64,000 nt of DNA from Bacillota bacterium (GCA_023460035.1 JAEWRN010000019.1:1-64000), one strand, 5' to 3'. Counted from the first letter of the stretch, positions 23,640-32,757 are shown. The notes: a model not told the origin generated them from the sequence alone. Numbers and translations are program-made.

Positions 23640-23992
23640 TTTTAAGTTTGTTTTGCCTTATGCGGGTATGCGCGGCCAAAATAAAACAGTTTATTTGGCT
23701 TTAAAAAGGCTTTTGGCAGTCGTTTATGCGGGTGCCCGCCTTTTACTTTACCGCCTGTTACATGCCGGGCGGCGGTGGGCACGGGGCTGCAACGGCGTTT
23801 TTTGCCGCTTCGTCCCGTTTTTTTATTTGTATTTTTGTTGCAACCTGCCCACCTATTTTAGTGGGGGTGATATGGGCAAAACGGTGCGTCTGGCAGCGCC
23901 CCAGCTTGCCGTTATCCGCACCGGGTAATCTTAGTAATTGTCTGTGCGCTGCCTCAGGCTTTCAGGCCATCGCAGATAAAAAAGCAAAAAAT
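23640..23992. other. Unassigned intergenic region
   Basis: No convincing gene is seen; the open frames have no ribosome binding site. On the plus strand, a region around 23883-23926 can fold with GGTGCG pairing with CGCACC and an inner GGCA/TGCC helix, so a small structured RNA is possible but unproven. Confidence 0.25.
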
Positions 23993-24021
23993 GGGCAGGC
24001 ACCAATATACGGTGCCTGCCC
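23993..24021 (-). terminator. Terminator of the DMT permease gene
   Basis: GGGCAGGCACC and GGTGCCTGCCC flank a 7-nt loop, with ATTTTTTGCTTTTTT following on the minus strand. Confidence 0.85.
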
Positions 24022-24046
24022 TGCCTTATTTTTATGAAAAGCCCGC

Positions 24047-24943
24047 TTATTCCAGCCCCAAAATGGCGATGCCCACCAGCACGGCGGCGATGACCGCATA
24101 CTGCCCTTTGGACAGTTTTTCTTTTAAAAACAGCCGCGACCACAGCACCGAAAAAATGCTGTACGACGCAATGGTGGGCGCCGCCACAATGGCGTTGCCC
24201 GACAGCGCAAACACATAGCTGAACTGCCCCGCCGTCTCGCACAGCGCCGCCACATATTTCACCTTTTCGCGTTGCGGTAAAAAACGCTCTTTTTTTGCCA
24301 GCCGCAAATACAGGTAAGCCCCCGCGGCCATTGCCAAAAACGTAAACTCGTAAGACAGGTTTGCCGACACCTCGTCCATCACCACATCCAGCACAAACGC
24401 ATCCGCAAAGGTGCCAAGGCCATCCAGCAGGCAGTACAGCAGCGGCAGTGCAAGGGCAAGGGCACTGTGGGTATACCGGCGGTCGGCAGCCGCCTGCCCC
24501 GCAAGGCGGCGCGCGCGGGCGTCGGCCCGCTGCTCTAACACGGCAAGGGCCACAATGCCCACGCTGATGAGCGCCACCGCGCCGAATTGCAGCCCGCTCA
24601 TGCGCTGGCCCAAAAACAAAAAGCACAGCAGCGCGGTGATAGCGCCGGATGAATTGCAGATGGGTGAGGACACCGACAGCTCAATATACCGCAGCCCGGC
24701 ATAGCCAAAAATCATTGAGACGATGTATAACGCCGACACCGGCAGGTAGCGCAACAGGTTCACCGGGTCATACTGCACCCCGCCCGCCGTCACCTGCCAC
24801 AGCGCGTGCAGCCCCATCACCGAGCCCACGGCTATCACCATTTTCCAGTGGCTGTTTTGGTCCTGCGGGGCCGAGCCCATTTTTGAAAACAGGTCAGAGC
24901 CGCTCCAGAACAAAACCGTGACCATGGTGTAAACAAACCACAT
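24047..24943 (-). CDS. EamA/DMT-superfamily transporter
   Basis: A 298-residue membrane protein with about ten helices in two EamA repeats. The first half ends with SSPICNSSGAITALLCFLFLGQRM and the second with GNAIVAAPTIASYSIFSVLW plus the RLFLKEKLSKGQY ending (landmark positions about 95-118 and 240-270). Such proteins export or import small metabolites; the substrate cannot be told. The start at 24943 fits the first membrane helix; AAGG lies about 13 bases ahead, which is weak. It is divergent from the nitroreductase gene. Confidence 0.8.
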   Translation of the reverse strand: MWFVYTMVTVLFWSGSDLFSKMGSAPQDQNSHWKMVIAVGSVMGLHALWQVTAGGVQYDPVNLLRYLPVSALYIVSMIFGYAGLRYIELSVSSPICNSSGAITALLCFLFLGQRMSGLQFGAVALISVGIVALAVLEQRADARARRLAGQAAADRRYTHSALALALPLLYCLLDGLGTFADAFVLDVVMDEVSANLSYEFTFLAMAAGAYLYLRLAKKERFLPQREKVKYVAALCETAGQFSYVFALSGNAIVAAPTIASYSIFSVLWSRLFLKEKLSKGQYAVIAAVLVGIAILGLE

Positions 24944-25109
24944 TGTAAAAACCCAACCTTTCGCGCGCCCGCACAAAAAATACCGCCCGCCGCACAGCCG
25001 CCGGCATATTGTTATAATACCACACCCGGCAAAAGGGTGACAATGGCAAAACAATGTGCCGCGCTAGGCTCGCGGCGGCTTTTTTGCCCACTTATGCCCC
25101 CGTTTATGG

Positions 25110-25149
25110 TATACTGTGGGTGGCAGTTGCCCACCGCGCTGCCACCCAC
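25110..25149 (+). promoter_or_regulatory. -10 element followed by an 11-bp inverted repeat
   Basis: TATACT (25110-25115) is directly followed by GTGGGTGGCAG (25116-25126) whose exact complement is at 25139-25149, ending 7 bases before the ribosome binding site of the nitroreductase gene. It could be an operator or a 5' mRNA hairpin. A further GC hairpin with a T-run lies at 25058-25082. Confidence 0.5.
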
Positions 25150-25167
25150 AATAAAGGAGGCCCCGCC

Positions 25168-25692
25168 ATGTTTGAGACCCTTGCCGCCCAGCGCCAAAGC
25201 TGCCGTGCTTATGATACCGCCCGCCCGGTAGAGCCCGAAAAGCTCGCCGCCTGCCTTGAGGCCGCGCGGCTTTCGCCCTCTGCCTGCAACAGCCAGCCCT
25301 ACCACTTTTTTGTGGCTGGGGGCAGCAAAGCCGCCGCAGTGGGCGAGTGTTTGCGCAGTGACAATATGAACGGCTTTACCGCCGAATGCCCGCTGTTTGT
25401 GGTACTTACCGAAGCGCCGTACACCCCGCGCGCCGAGGCCCTGAACAGCATGAAAAACCAGGACTACCGGCTGATTGACATTGGCATCGCGGCGGCGCAG
25501 TTTACGCTGCAAGCCACCGACCTTGGGCTGGGCAGCTGCATTTTGGGCTGGTTTGACGAAGAAAAGCTGCAGCAGCTGCTGGGCACTTCTGCCCGTGTGC
25601 GGCTGGTGCTTGCTTTGGGGTACCCCAAAGCCGGGGACAAGCTGCGGGACAAAAAACGCAAAACGGCACAGGAGCTTATCACTACCCTGTGA
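25168..25692 (+). CDS. Nitroreductase-family FMN oxidoreductase
   Basis: The 174-residue flavoenzyme has the FMN-binding Arg/Ser region QRQSCRAYD (residues 8-16), LSPSACNSQPYHFFV (about 32-46) with the conserved Ser-x-x-Asn-x-Gln-Pro, and the C-terminal GLGSCILGWFDEE and LGYP motifs. It would use NAD(P)H to reduce nitro-compounds, quinones or similar electrophiles. ATG 25168 has AAAGGAGG ahead. The tautomerase gene follows after 36 bases, so both are probably one transcript aimed at reactive small molecules. Confidence 0.9.
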   Translation: MFETLAAQRQSCRAYDTARPVEPEKLAACLEAARLSPSACNSQPYHFFVAGGSKAAAVGECLRSDNMNGFTAECPLFVVLTEAPYTPRAEALNSMKNQDYRLIDIGIAAAQFTLQATDLGLGSCILGWFDEEKLQQLLGTSARVRLVLALGYPKAGDKLRDKKRKTAQELITTL

Positions 25693-25728
25693 GCAGCGCC
25701 GTGCCACCTAAATAGGAGGTCGATTACA

Positions 25729-26067
25729 ATGCCGTTTATCAACACAAAAACGAACCTGCCCATCAGCAAACAGACCCAAATCGCGCTGAAAGCATCGTTT
25801 GGCGAAGCCATTGGCCTGATTGGCAAAAGCGAGCCGTGGCTGATGGTACAGTTTGAAGCCGACAGCAATTTGTGGATGGCGGGCAGCGATGCCCCCGCCG
25901 CCATGGTGGAAGTAGACCTGTACGGTGCCGCAGCAGCCGCGGATTACGAAGCGCTGACCGCCCGCATTACAGCCGAGCTGGAAAAGCACCTTGCCCTGCC
26001 GGCAGAGCGCATTTATGTGCGTTACCTTGAAACCCGGCACTGGGGCTGGCGTGGCGGTAATTTTTAA
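25729..26067 (+). CDS. Tautomerase/MIF-family protein
   Basis: A 112-residue protein of the macrophage migration inhibitory factor-like tautomerase family. Pro2 (MPFINTKTN) becomes the N-terminal catalytic base after Met removal. The fold landmarks are LGEAIG-like helix SFGEAIGLIGKSEPWLMV (residues 23-40) and the C-terminal strand YVRYLETRHWGWRGGNF. The AGGAGG ahead of 25729 is strong. It probably isomerises a phenylpyruvate-like enol, but the substrate is not known. Confidence 0.85.
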   Translation: MPFINTKTNLPISKQTQIALKASFGEAIGLIGKSEPWLMVQFEADSNLWMAGSDAPAAMVEVDLYGAAAAADYEALTARITAELEKHLALPAERIYVRYLETRHWGWRGGNF

Positions 26068-26088
26068 GGCCGCGCGCCGTGCTGCCAC

Positions 26089-26144
26089 TTGACAGTACAA
26101 AAAGAACATAATATAATAATGTTATAATAAACTTGACGTTTATT
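26089..26144 (+). promoter_or_regulatory. GntR promoter and operator
   Basis: TTGACA (26089-26094), 17-bp spacer, TATAAT (26112-26117). Just downstream is an inverted repeat AATAAAC-TTGAC-GTTTATT (26126-26144), between the start point and the ribosome binding site, a likely autoregulatory site of the GntR protein. Confidence 0.8.
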
Positions 26145-26161
26145 GTAAGGGGGGTGTGCCT

Positions 26162-26896
26162 GTGGAAAGCCAATTGGATTTCAGCGGGCGCACCCAACTT
26201 TATTTTCAGCTGTACGACATTTTATACAAAGACATCCGCGACGGGGTGTACAAGCCCGGTCAGTTGCTGCCCACCGAAAACACGCTGATTGAACAGTATC
26301 ACATCAGCCGCGTGACGGTGCGCAAGGCGCTGGACCTTTTAATGAATGACGGGCTGATTGCCAAACGCCGCGGCTACGGCACCTTTGTGCAGAATAAAAA
26401 AGTAGAACAAACCCTAACGCGGGTGCAGCATTTTGCAAACGAGATGGAAAAACGGGGCTACGAGTCGTCGGTCACAATGCTGACCAACGAGGTCGTTTAC
26501 GCCAGCCGCACCGTCGCGGGCGAATTGCAGATTGACGAGGGGGACGAACTGGTGCGCGTCGAGCGGCTGCGGTATGCCGACGGCGTGCCGATGTGCATTG
26601 AAAATTCGTACCTCATTTTAGACAAATGCCCCGCGGTGCCCAAACACGATTTTTCAAAGCAGTCGCTGCGGCTGTTTTTAGAGCAGCAATACCACATTGT
26701 ATGGAAGCGCGCAAGCCAAAAAATTTACGCGGTCAACGCAAGCCCCAAACAGGCCGGCTACCTTGGCGTCAAAGAGGGCGAAGCGCTGATTTACATCGAG
26801 CGGGTGTCTTACGACCAGTTCGAGCTGCCCGGCGAGTACCTGCAAACCTGGTACCGCGGCGACAGCTATTACCTGACTGCCGACCTGGAGGCCTGA
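26162..26896 (+). CDS. GntR/HutC-family regulator
   Basis: The 244-residue regulator has a winged helix at residues 10-75 (QLYDILYKDIRDGVYKPGQ, then SRVTVRKALDLLMNDGLI) and a UTRA ligand domain (about 90-240) typical of the HutC/FarR branch that senses sugar phosphates or amino-acid derivatives. GTG 26162 is preferred because AAGGGGGG lies 7 bases before it; GTG 26156 is too close to that site. It precedes transaldolase and transketolase genes by about 100 bases with no terminator, suggesting it controls pentose-phosphate carbon flow. Confidence 0.8.
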   Translation: MESQLDFSGRTQLYFQLYDILYKDIRDGVYKPGQLLPTENTLIEQYHISRVTVRKALDLLMNDGLIAKRRGYGTFVQNKKVEQTLTRVQHFANEMEKRGYESSVTMLTNEVVYASRTVAGELQIDEGDELVRVERLRYADGVPMCIENSYLILDKCPAVPKHDFSKQSLRLFLEQQYHIVWKRASQKIYAVNASPKQAGYLGVKEGEALIYIERVSYDQFELPGEYLQTWYRGDSYYLTADLEA

Positions 26897-27003
26897 AAGC
26901 GGTTCTGCCGCTGCCCGGCCACTGTGGCATGGGGCAGCGATATCGATACAATAACCTGTCCATCAATCAACCAATTAACCCAAGGAAGAAAGGATGCACC
27001 GTT

Positions 27004-27657
27004 ATGAAATTTTTTATTGATACCGCCAATGTGGAGGATATCCGCAAGGCGAACGACATGGGCGTCATCTGCGGCGTCACCACAAACCCCAGCCTGATTG
27101 CCAAAGAGGGCCGCGACTTCAACGAAGTCATCAAAGAGATTGCCGCCATTGTTGACGGGCCGATTTCGGGCGAAGTAAAGGCCACGACCGTCGACGCTGC
27201 CGGCATGATTGCCGAAGGCCGCGCCATCGCAAAAATCCACCCGAACATGGTCGTCAAGATCCCGATGACCGTCGAGGGCCTGAAAGCCACCAAGGTGCTG
27301 GCCGCCGAGGGTGTCAAGTGCAACGTAACGCTGGTGTTCAGTGCAAACCAGGCGCTGCTGGCCGCCCGCGCGGGCGCCGCATTCGTCAGCCCGTTCCTTG
27401 GCCGTCTTGACGACATTTCGCAGCCGGGCATTGACCTTGTGCGCACGATTGCCGAAATTTTCAGCATCCACGGCATTGAGACCGAAATTATCGCCGCCAG
27501 CATCCGCAACCCCATCCACGTGACCGACTGCGCGCTGGCCGGTGCCGATATTGCCACCGTCCCCTACAGCGTCATTGAGCAGATGACCAAACACCCGCTC
27601 ACCGATGCCGGCATTGAAAAATTTCAGGCGGACTACAAAAAAGTATTTGGGGAGTAA
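27004..27657 (+). CDS. tal: Transaldolase (short form, TalC/FSA-like)
   Basis: A 217-residue class I aldolase of the small transaldolase subfamily. It has MKFFIDTANVEDIRKA (residues 1-16), GVTTNPSLIAKEG (about 24-36), the Schiff-base Lys in VVKIPMT (about 83-89) and the C-terminal SVIEQMTKHPLTD. It moves a dihydroxyacetone unit between sugar phosphates in the non-oxidative pentose phosphate pathway; some members instead cleave fructose 6-phosphate, but the neighbouring transketolase supports transaldolase. Four bases separate it from tktA. Confidence 0.9.
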   Translation: MKFFIDTANVEDIRKANDMGVICGVTTNPSLIAKEGRDFNEVIKEIAAIVDGPISGEVKATTVDAAGMIAEGRAIAKIHPNMVVKIPMTVEGLKATKVLAAEGVKCNVTLVFSANQALLAARAGAAFVSPFLGRLDDISQPGIDLVRTIAEIFSIHGIETEIIAASIRNPIHVTDCALAGADIATVPYSVIEQMTKHPLTDAGIEKFQADYKKVFGE

Positions 27658-27661
27658 TAGC

Positions 27662-28507
27662 ATGACGCAGGAAGAAAAAAAGAACCTTGCCGTGACTGCC
27701 TGCAAGGTGCGCATGGGTGTGATTGAAGCGACCCACGGCGCGAAGTCCGGCCACCCGGGCGGCAGCCTTTCGGCCGCAGACCTGTTTACTTACCTGTATT
27801 TTAAACAGCTGCGCATTGACCCCAAAAACCCCCGCTGGGACGACCGTGACCGCTTTGTGCTAAGCAAAGGCCACACGGCGCCGGGCCTGTATTCGGCCCT
27901 TGCACTGCGCGGGTTTTTCCCGACGGCGGACCTGCCCACGCTGCGCCACATTGGCAGCTATTTGCAGGGCCACCCCAACATGAACATGACCCCCGGTGTG
28001 GATATGTCCACCGGCTCGCTGGGCCAGGGTATTTCTACCGCGGCGGGCATGGCGCTGGCCGCCCGCGTGCGCGGCAAAGACTACCACACCTATGCACTGC
28101 TGGGTGACGGCGAAATTCAAGAGGGCCAGGTTTGGGAGGCCTTTATGTTCAGCGCGCACTACAAGCTGGACAACCTGACCATCTTTATTGACAACAACAA
28201 CCTGCAGATTGACGGGCAGGTTTGCGACGTGATGAGCCCGTACCCCATCGACGAAAAGCTGGCGGCGTTCGGCTTCCACGTCATCAACATCGACGGGCAC
28301 GACCTGGACGCAATTGCCGCGGCAATTGACGAGGCACTGGCCACCAAGGGCAAGCCCACCGCCATTATTATGAAAACCATCAAGGGCAAGGGTGTCAGCT
28401 TTATGGAGAACAAAGCGGGCTGGCACGGCAAAGCCCCGAACGACGAAGAGTATGAGACCGCGATGCAGGAGCTTCGCGCGCAGCTTGCAGAACTGGAGGC
28501 GAAGTGA
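27662..28507 (+). CDS. Transketolase, N-terminal subunit
   Basis: This 281-residue protein is the thiamin-diphosphate-binding half of transketolase. It shows GAKSGHPGGSLSAADLF (residues 26-42), LSKGHTAPGLYSALA (about 68-82), GSLGQGISTAAGMALA and the ThDP motif GDGEIQEGQVWEA...IDNNNLQIDG (about 145-175). It works only with the second half, encoded directly downstream. Splitting transketolase in two genes is common in Clostridia and Archaea. Confidence 0.93.
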   Translation: MTQEEKKNLAVTACKVRMGVIEATHGAKSGHPGGSLSAADLFTYLYFKQLRIDPKNPRWDDRDRFVLSKGHTAPGLYSALALRGFFPTADLPTLRHIGSYLQGHPNMNMTPGVDMSTGSLGQGISTAAGMALAARVRGKDYHTYALLGDGEIQEGQVWEAFMFSAHYKLDNLTIFIDNNNLQIDGQVCDVMSPYPIDEKLAAFGFHVINIDGHDLDAIAAAIDEALATKGKPTAIIMKTIKGKGVSFMENKAGWHGKAPNDEEYETAMQELRAQLAELEAK

Positions 28508-28509
28508 GT

Positions 28510-29454
28510 ATGGCCGACGTAAAAAAGATCGCCACCCGCGACAGCTATGGCAATGCGCTCGTGGAGCTGGGCAAAGAGCATGAAAACCTTGTGGTGCTGG
28601 ACGCGGACCTCGCCGAAGCCACCAAAACCATCACGTTCCGCAAGGCATTCCCCGAGCGGCACTTTGACTGCGGCATTGCCGAAGCCAACATGATTGACGT
28701 CGCCGCCGGCATGAGCACGGCAGGCCTTGTGCCGTTTGCTTCTACCTTTGCGATGTTTGCCGCCGGCCGCGCGTTTGAGCAGGTGCGCAACACGCTGGGC
28801 TACCCGCACAGCAACGTGAAGATCGGCGCGACCCACGGCGGTATCAGCGTGGGCGAAGACGGCGCTTCCCACCAGTGCTGCGAGGATTTTGCGCTGATGC
28901 GCACCATCCCCGGCATGGTGGTGATGAGCCCCGCCGACGACATTGAGGCAAAAGCCGCCGTGCGTGCCGCTTACGAGTATGTGGGCCCGGTGTACATCCG
29001 GTTTGGCCGTCTTGCCGTGCCGGTGATCAACGACAACCCCGGCTACCATTTTGAGATGGGCCGCGGCGTGACGCTGCGCGAGGGCAAGGACATCACCATC
29101 ATCGCCACCGGCCTGATGGTGGCCGAAGCCCTTTCTGCCGCCGAAACGCTGGCCGCCGAGGGCATTGACGTGCGGGTGGTCAACATCCACACCATCAAGC
29201 CGCTGGACACCGAGCTGGTGGTAAAAGCCGCCAAAGAGACCGGCCGCATCATCACCGCCGAAGAGCACAACATCATCGGCGGCCTTGGCGAAGCGGTATG
29301 CTCCTGCGTGGCAGAGCACTGCCCGGTGCGGGTGCGCCGCGTGGGCGTGAACGACGAATTTGGCCACTCCGGCCCCGGCGCCGACCTGCTGAAGCAGTTT
29401 GGCCTGTCGGCAGAGCATTTGGTTGAAGTCGTGCGCGAAGAACTGAAAAAATAA
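28510..29454 (+). CDS. Transketolase, C-terminal subunit
   Basis: This 314-residue protein supplies the pyrimidine-binding and C-terminal domains of transketolase. It has FPERHFDCGIAEANMIDVA (about 49-67, with the catalytic Glu), THGGISVGEDGASHQ (about 108-122) and the C-terminal Transketolase_C domain (about 190-310, VVNIHTIKPLD). ATG 28510 lies 10 bases after GGAGG; GTG 28504 overlapping the previous stop is an alternative. It completes the enzyme with the upstream gene. Confidence 0.93.
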   Translation: MADVKKIATRDSYGNALVELGKEHENLVVLDADLAEATKTITFRKAFPERHFDCGIAEANMIDVAAGMSTAGLVPFASTFAMFAAGRAFEQVRNTLGYPHSNVKIGATHGGISVGEDGASHQCCEDFALMRTIPGMVVMSPADDIEAKAAVRAAYEYVGPVYIRFGRLAVPVINDNPGYHFEMGRGVTLREGKDITIIATGLMVAEALSAAETLAAEGIDVRVVNIHTIKPLDTELVVKAAKETGRIITAEEHNIIGGLGEAVCSCVAEHCPVRVRRVGVNDEFGHSGPGADLLKQFGLSAEHLVEVVREELKK

Positions 29455-29491
29455 ACGGGCCGCCCGCAGCAGTGGGCAGCACCGAAACAGC

Positions 29492-29553
29492 AAAGGGCAC
29501 GGCATTTGCCGTGCCCTTTGTGCAGCGGCCCCGGCAGTTTGCCGGGGCCGCTG
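29492..29553. terminator. Two tandem terminator hairpins
   Basis: AAAGGGCACGGCA/TGCCGTGCCCTTT (29492-29519) and CAGCGGCCCCGGCA/TGCCGGGGCCGCTG (29523-29553) are perfect stems; the second is followed by TTTGTTTTT. They separate the transketolase operon from the converging sbcC. Confidence 0.85.
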
Positions 29554-29592
29554 TTTGTTTTTACTTTTTATTGTTTTACCCCGCCGCTGCCC

Positions 29593-32500
29593 TTAACCGG
29601 CAACCACCTCTACCCTGCTGCCCGCCGGGGTTTTGCGCACGGCAATCTGGTGGTCGATGCGGCTGCGCAGCTCTTCGACATGCGAAATAATGCCCACCAG
29701 CCTGCTGCCGGACGCAAGGGACGCCAGCACGCCGATGGCCTGCTCCAGCGCCGTGGCATCCAGCGTGCCAAAGCCCTCGTCGATAAACAACGCGTCGATC
29801 TCTACCCCGCCCGCCGCGCTTTGAATGACGTCCGACAAGCCCAGCGCAAGGCAGAGTGCCGCCTGAAACGACTCGCCGCCGGACAGCGAGCGCACCGAGC
29901 GCACCTTGCCGGTGTAGTGGTCCAGCACCTCAAGGTCCAGCCCCGTCTTGCCGGATTTGTCCGCCAAATCATCACGGCGGCGCAGCTCGTACTGGCCGTC
30001 GGACATCTGGGCAAACCGGGCGGCCGCTGCCGCGACCACATAGTCGAAATAGGCGGCCTGCACATACTTTTCAAAGTCCAGCTTCGCCTTGCCCGCAAGG
30101 GTGCCGCAGGCGATGTCTGCCAGCAGCTTTGCCTCCCCCGCGCGCTTTGCCGCTTGCCCGCTTTGTTGCTGGGTTGTTACAATATTTTTTTTGCACTCTT
30201 CGTTGGCCGTTTTGCGGCCATACAGCTTTTGCAGCTCGCTTTGCGCCGCCGCCAGTGTGGCGGCCGCTTCCTCCGCCTTTGCCTTTAACGCCGCAAGGTC
30301 CGGCGGGGCGGCCTGCGGGCCCAGCTCTTTTGCAAGGGTGGCAAGCGTCTCCTGCAAGGTGGTGCGCCTTGTGCGCACCCGCTGTACGGTGTCTTGCAGC
30401 TCTTCCAGCGCGCTGCCCGGCAGCAAGGCCGATACGTACTGCTGTTTGTCTGCAAACCCGGCCTTTGTCAGGGCCGCGTCAAAGGTGGCCTTTGTTTGCC
30501 GGGCCGTTTCGCGGGCGGCAGCAAGGTCTGTTTGCTGCTGTGCCAGCTGCCGGGTGTCGGCATCCCGCGCGGCGGTGGCCGCCGTCAGTGCCTGCTGCAC
30601 AGCCTGTGCTTCGTCGTCCAGCGCCTTTGCCTCTGCCTGTAATTTTTGGTGCGCCTGCTCGGCGGCCGCCGTGTCGGCAAAAGGCAGCGCCGCAAACCCT
30701 GCCAGCCGCTCCTCGGCACTTTTCAGTTCGGCGGCGGCGGTGGCCGCAGCCTCCCGCGCGGTTTGCTGGGCAGCTGTTGCGGCTTGCAGCTGTTGTTGCA
30801 GTAGCCCGCGCCCGGCTTCCAGCTGTTCTTTTTCTGTTACCTGTGCGGCGGCGGCCGCTTCGCGCCCGGCGGCCGTTTTTTCTGCTGCCAGTGCGGCGGC
30901 TTTCACCTCTTCCAGCGCGGCGCGCACCTCTTTGCCCTGCGGCTGTGCGGGCAGCGCTACACCGCCCGCCTGCACAAACGGCAGCACGGCCTCATACAGC
31001 TGGCGTTGCATCGCTTCGGCGCTCTCTTTGCTGCTGCCCGCTTTGGCCGATGCCGTTTGCCACGCGCTGCGCGCTGCTTCGTGCTCCTTACGCAACGTTT
31101 GAAACTGTGCTTCATCCGGCGCCTGCTGCACACGCACCGCCGGGGCCGGGTGATGCACCGCCCCGCATACCGGGCAAGGGGCGCCGTCTGTCAACTGCTC
31201 TGCCAGCAGACCGGCCTGCGCTTCATAAAACAGTTTTTCTTGCTGTGCAAACGCCGTTTGGCGGGCGGCAAAGGCGGTATTTACCTGTTCAAATTCGTCT
31301 TTTGCCTGCTTTGCAATGCCAAACTGTTCCGCAACCTTTTTAATCTGCTGCAAAAATTCTTGTGCGCGGGCGGCGGTTTGCTGCGCCTGCTTTTGCAGGG
31401 CTTTTTCACTCTCTTGTGTGCGCACGCTTGCGGCAAGTTGGGCAATGCGCTCTTCGGCCTTTGCCTGCTGCTTTTGCAGCGCTTCGCCGTTTTGCGCGGC
31501 CTGCCGGGCGTTTTTCTGCGCGTCGTCCTGCTGCTGTTGCAACGCGGCAATGCTGCCCGCCAGCGCGTCCCGCTCGCGGTAGCGGGGCAAATCGGCGGCA
31601 AGCTGTTCTATTTGCTTGCGCAGCGCTTCGCGCCGGGGCTGCTGTGCCGCAGATGCGGCAGCGCGCGTTTGCAACCCTGCAATTTGCAGTTCGGTTTGTG
31701 CCAGTGTTTGCTGCAAAGTGGCAATCTGCGCTTCGGCCTTTGTCACGGCGTCTGCCGCCGTTTCGGCCCGCTGTGCCACGCCCTGTACGTCGCTTTGCGC
31801 GCGCAGTGCGGCCTGCAAGCGGGCAACGTCGCGCTGGTGCTCACTTGCCTTTGCGTCCAGTGCCGCAAGCTCTGCCTGCGCGGCGTCGCGGCGGCCCAGC
31901 TGCTGCAAACGCTGCTCGGCCTTTTCTTTTTCGGCAGCAAGGGCAAGTTGGGCCGCCTGCAACCGGTCTGCCTCTGCCTGCTGCGCCTTGTACTGCGCTT
32001 CGTCTGCCTGTATCGCAGCTTGCAGCCACGCCAGCATGTCGTCTGCCGTGGCATCGGCCCCCTGCCCCGCCAGCAGCTCGTGCTGCTCGGCTAAGGCGGC
32101 ATCCTGCGGGGGCTGTGCCGACGCAAAATATTGCACAAGGGCCGCCGCCATGCGCTCGTATTCGCTTTTTTCGTCCAGCGCCTTGCGCCGCAGCTCTTGC
32201 TGCACCCGCAGGCAGGGCACTGTGCCGAACACCTGGCGCAGAATGACCGAGCGCTCCTCGCTTTTCGTGTTCAGCAGCTTTAAAAATTCGCCCTGCGCAA
32301 TCATTGAGATTTGTTTGAACTGGTTGTAGTCGATGCCCAGCAGCTCGGTCACGGCGGCATCCACCTCTTTGACCTTCGTGACCACCTTGCCGCCCGGCTT
32401 TGTTAAAGTGGCCGTGGCGGGCTGCAATACCGGCTCGCCGCTACCGCGCTTGCGCGGGCGCTGGTATTCCATTTCGCGGCGCACAGTGTACCGCTGGCCC

Positions 32501-32757
32501 CGGTGCAAAAACAGCAGCTCGACAAACGGGGCAGTGTCCGGCGCGGCAAAATCACTGTGCAGGCCGCCGGCCTCGCGGTATTCGCCGCTGGCCTGCCCGT
32601 ACAGCGCATAGCAAATGGCGTCAAACAGCGTGGTTTTGCCCGCGCCGGTGTCGCCGGTGATCAAAAACAGCCCGCCCGGGCCAAACGCGTCAAACGCCAC
32701 CTCTGCCTGCCCGGCATAGGGGCCAAACGCCTGTATTGTCAAATGCAGCGGCTTCAC
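29593..32757 (-). CDS. sbcC: Exonuclease subunit SbcC (Rad50-like)
   Basis: The 1054-residue SMC-like ATPase works with SbcD to process hairpins and blocked double-strand ends. Walker A is GDTGAGKTTLFDAICYALYG (about residues 34-53). Two long Gln/Ala-rich coiled coils flank a zinc hook CPVCGAVHHP (near residue 528). The ABC signature LSGGESFQAALCLALG and Walker B LFIDEGFGTLD are near the C-terminus. Length is normal. It overlaps sbcD by ATGA. Confidence 0.95.
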   Translation of the reverse strand: MKPLHLTIQAFGPYAGQAEVAFDAFGPGGLFLITGDTGAGKTTLFDAICYALYGQASGEYREAGGLHSDFAAPDTAPFVELLFLHRGQRYTVRREMEYQRPRKRGSGEPVLQPATATLTKPGGKVVTKVKEVDAAVTELLGIDYNQFKQISMIAQGEFLKLLNTKSEERSVILRQVFGTVPCLRVQQELRRKALDEKSEYERMAAALVQYFASAQPPQDAALAEQHELLAGQGADATADDMLAWLQAAIQADEAQYKAQQAEADRLQAAQLALAAEKEKAEQRLQQLGRRDAAQAELAALDAKASEHQRDVARLQAALRAQSDVQGVAQRAETAADAVTKAEAQIATLQQTLAQTELQIAGLQTRAAASAAQQPRREALRKQIEQLAADLPRYRERDALAGSIAALQQQQDDAQKNARQAAQNGEALQKQQAKAEERIAQLAASVRTQESEKALQKQAQQTAARAQEFLQQIKKVAEQFGIAKQAKDEFEQVNTAFAARQTAFAQQEKLFYEAQAGLLAEQLTDGAPCPVCGAVHHPAPAVRVQQAPDEAQFQTLRKEHEAARSAWQTASAKAGSSKESAEAMQRQLYEAVLPFVQAGGVALPAQPQGKEVRAALEEVKAAALAAEKTAAGREAAAAAQVTEKEQLEAGRGLLQQQLQAATAAQQTAREAAATAAAELKSAEERLAGFAALPFADTAAAEQAHQKLQAEAKALDDEAQAVQQALTAATAARDADTRQLAQQQTDLAAARETARQTKATFDAALTKAGFADKQQYVSALLPGSALEELQDTVQRVRTRRTTLQETLATLAKELGPQAAPPDLAALKAKAEEAAATLAAAQSELQKLYGRKTANEECKKNIVTTQQQSGQAAKRAGEAKLLADIACGTLAGKAKLDFEKYVQAAYFDYVVAAAAARFAQMSDGQYELRRRDDLADKSGKTGLDLEVLDHYTGKVRSVRSLSGGESFQAALCLALGLSDVIQSAAGGVEIDALFIDEGFGTLDATALEQAIGVLASLASGSRLVGIISHVEELRSRIDHQIAVRKTPAGSRVEVVAG

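Noticed and set aside
23569..23928. A 119-codon plus-strand open frame after the SRAP gene
   Set aside because: It has no RBS, includes the SRAP terminator in its coding part and its composition is not protein-like.
25058..25082. GC hairpin with T-run upstream of the nitroreductase
   Set aside because: No gene ends before it on the plus strand, so it was not listed as a terminator; it may stop read-through only.
29856..32329. Several long plus-strand open frames opposite sbcC
   Set aside because: They arise from the Ala/Gln-rich codons of the SbcC coiled coils; products are Cys/Ser/Ala or Arg/Pro-rich and lack start signals.
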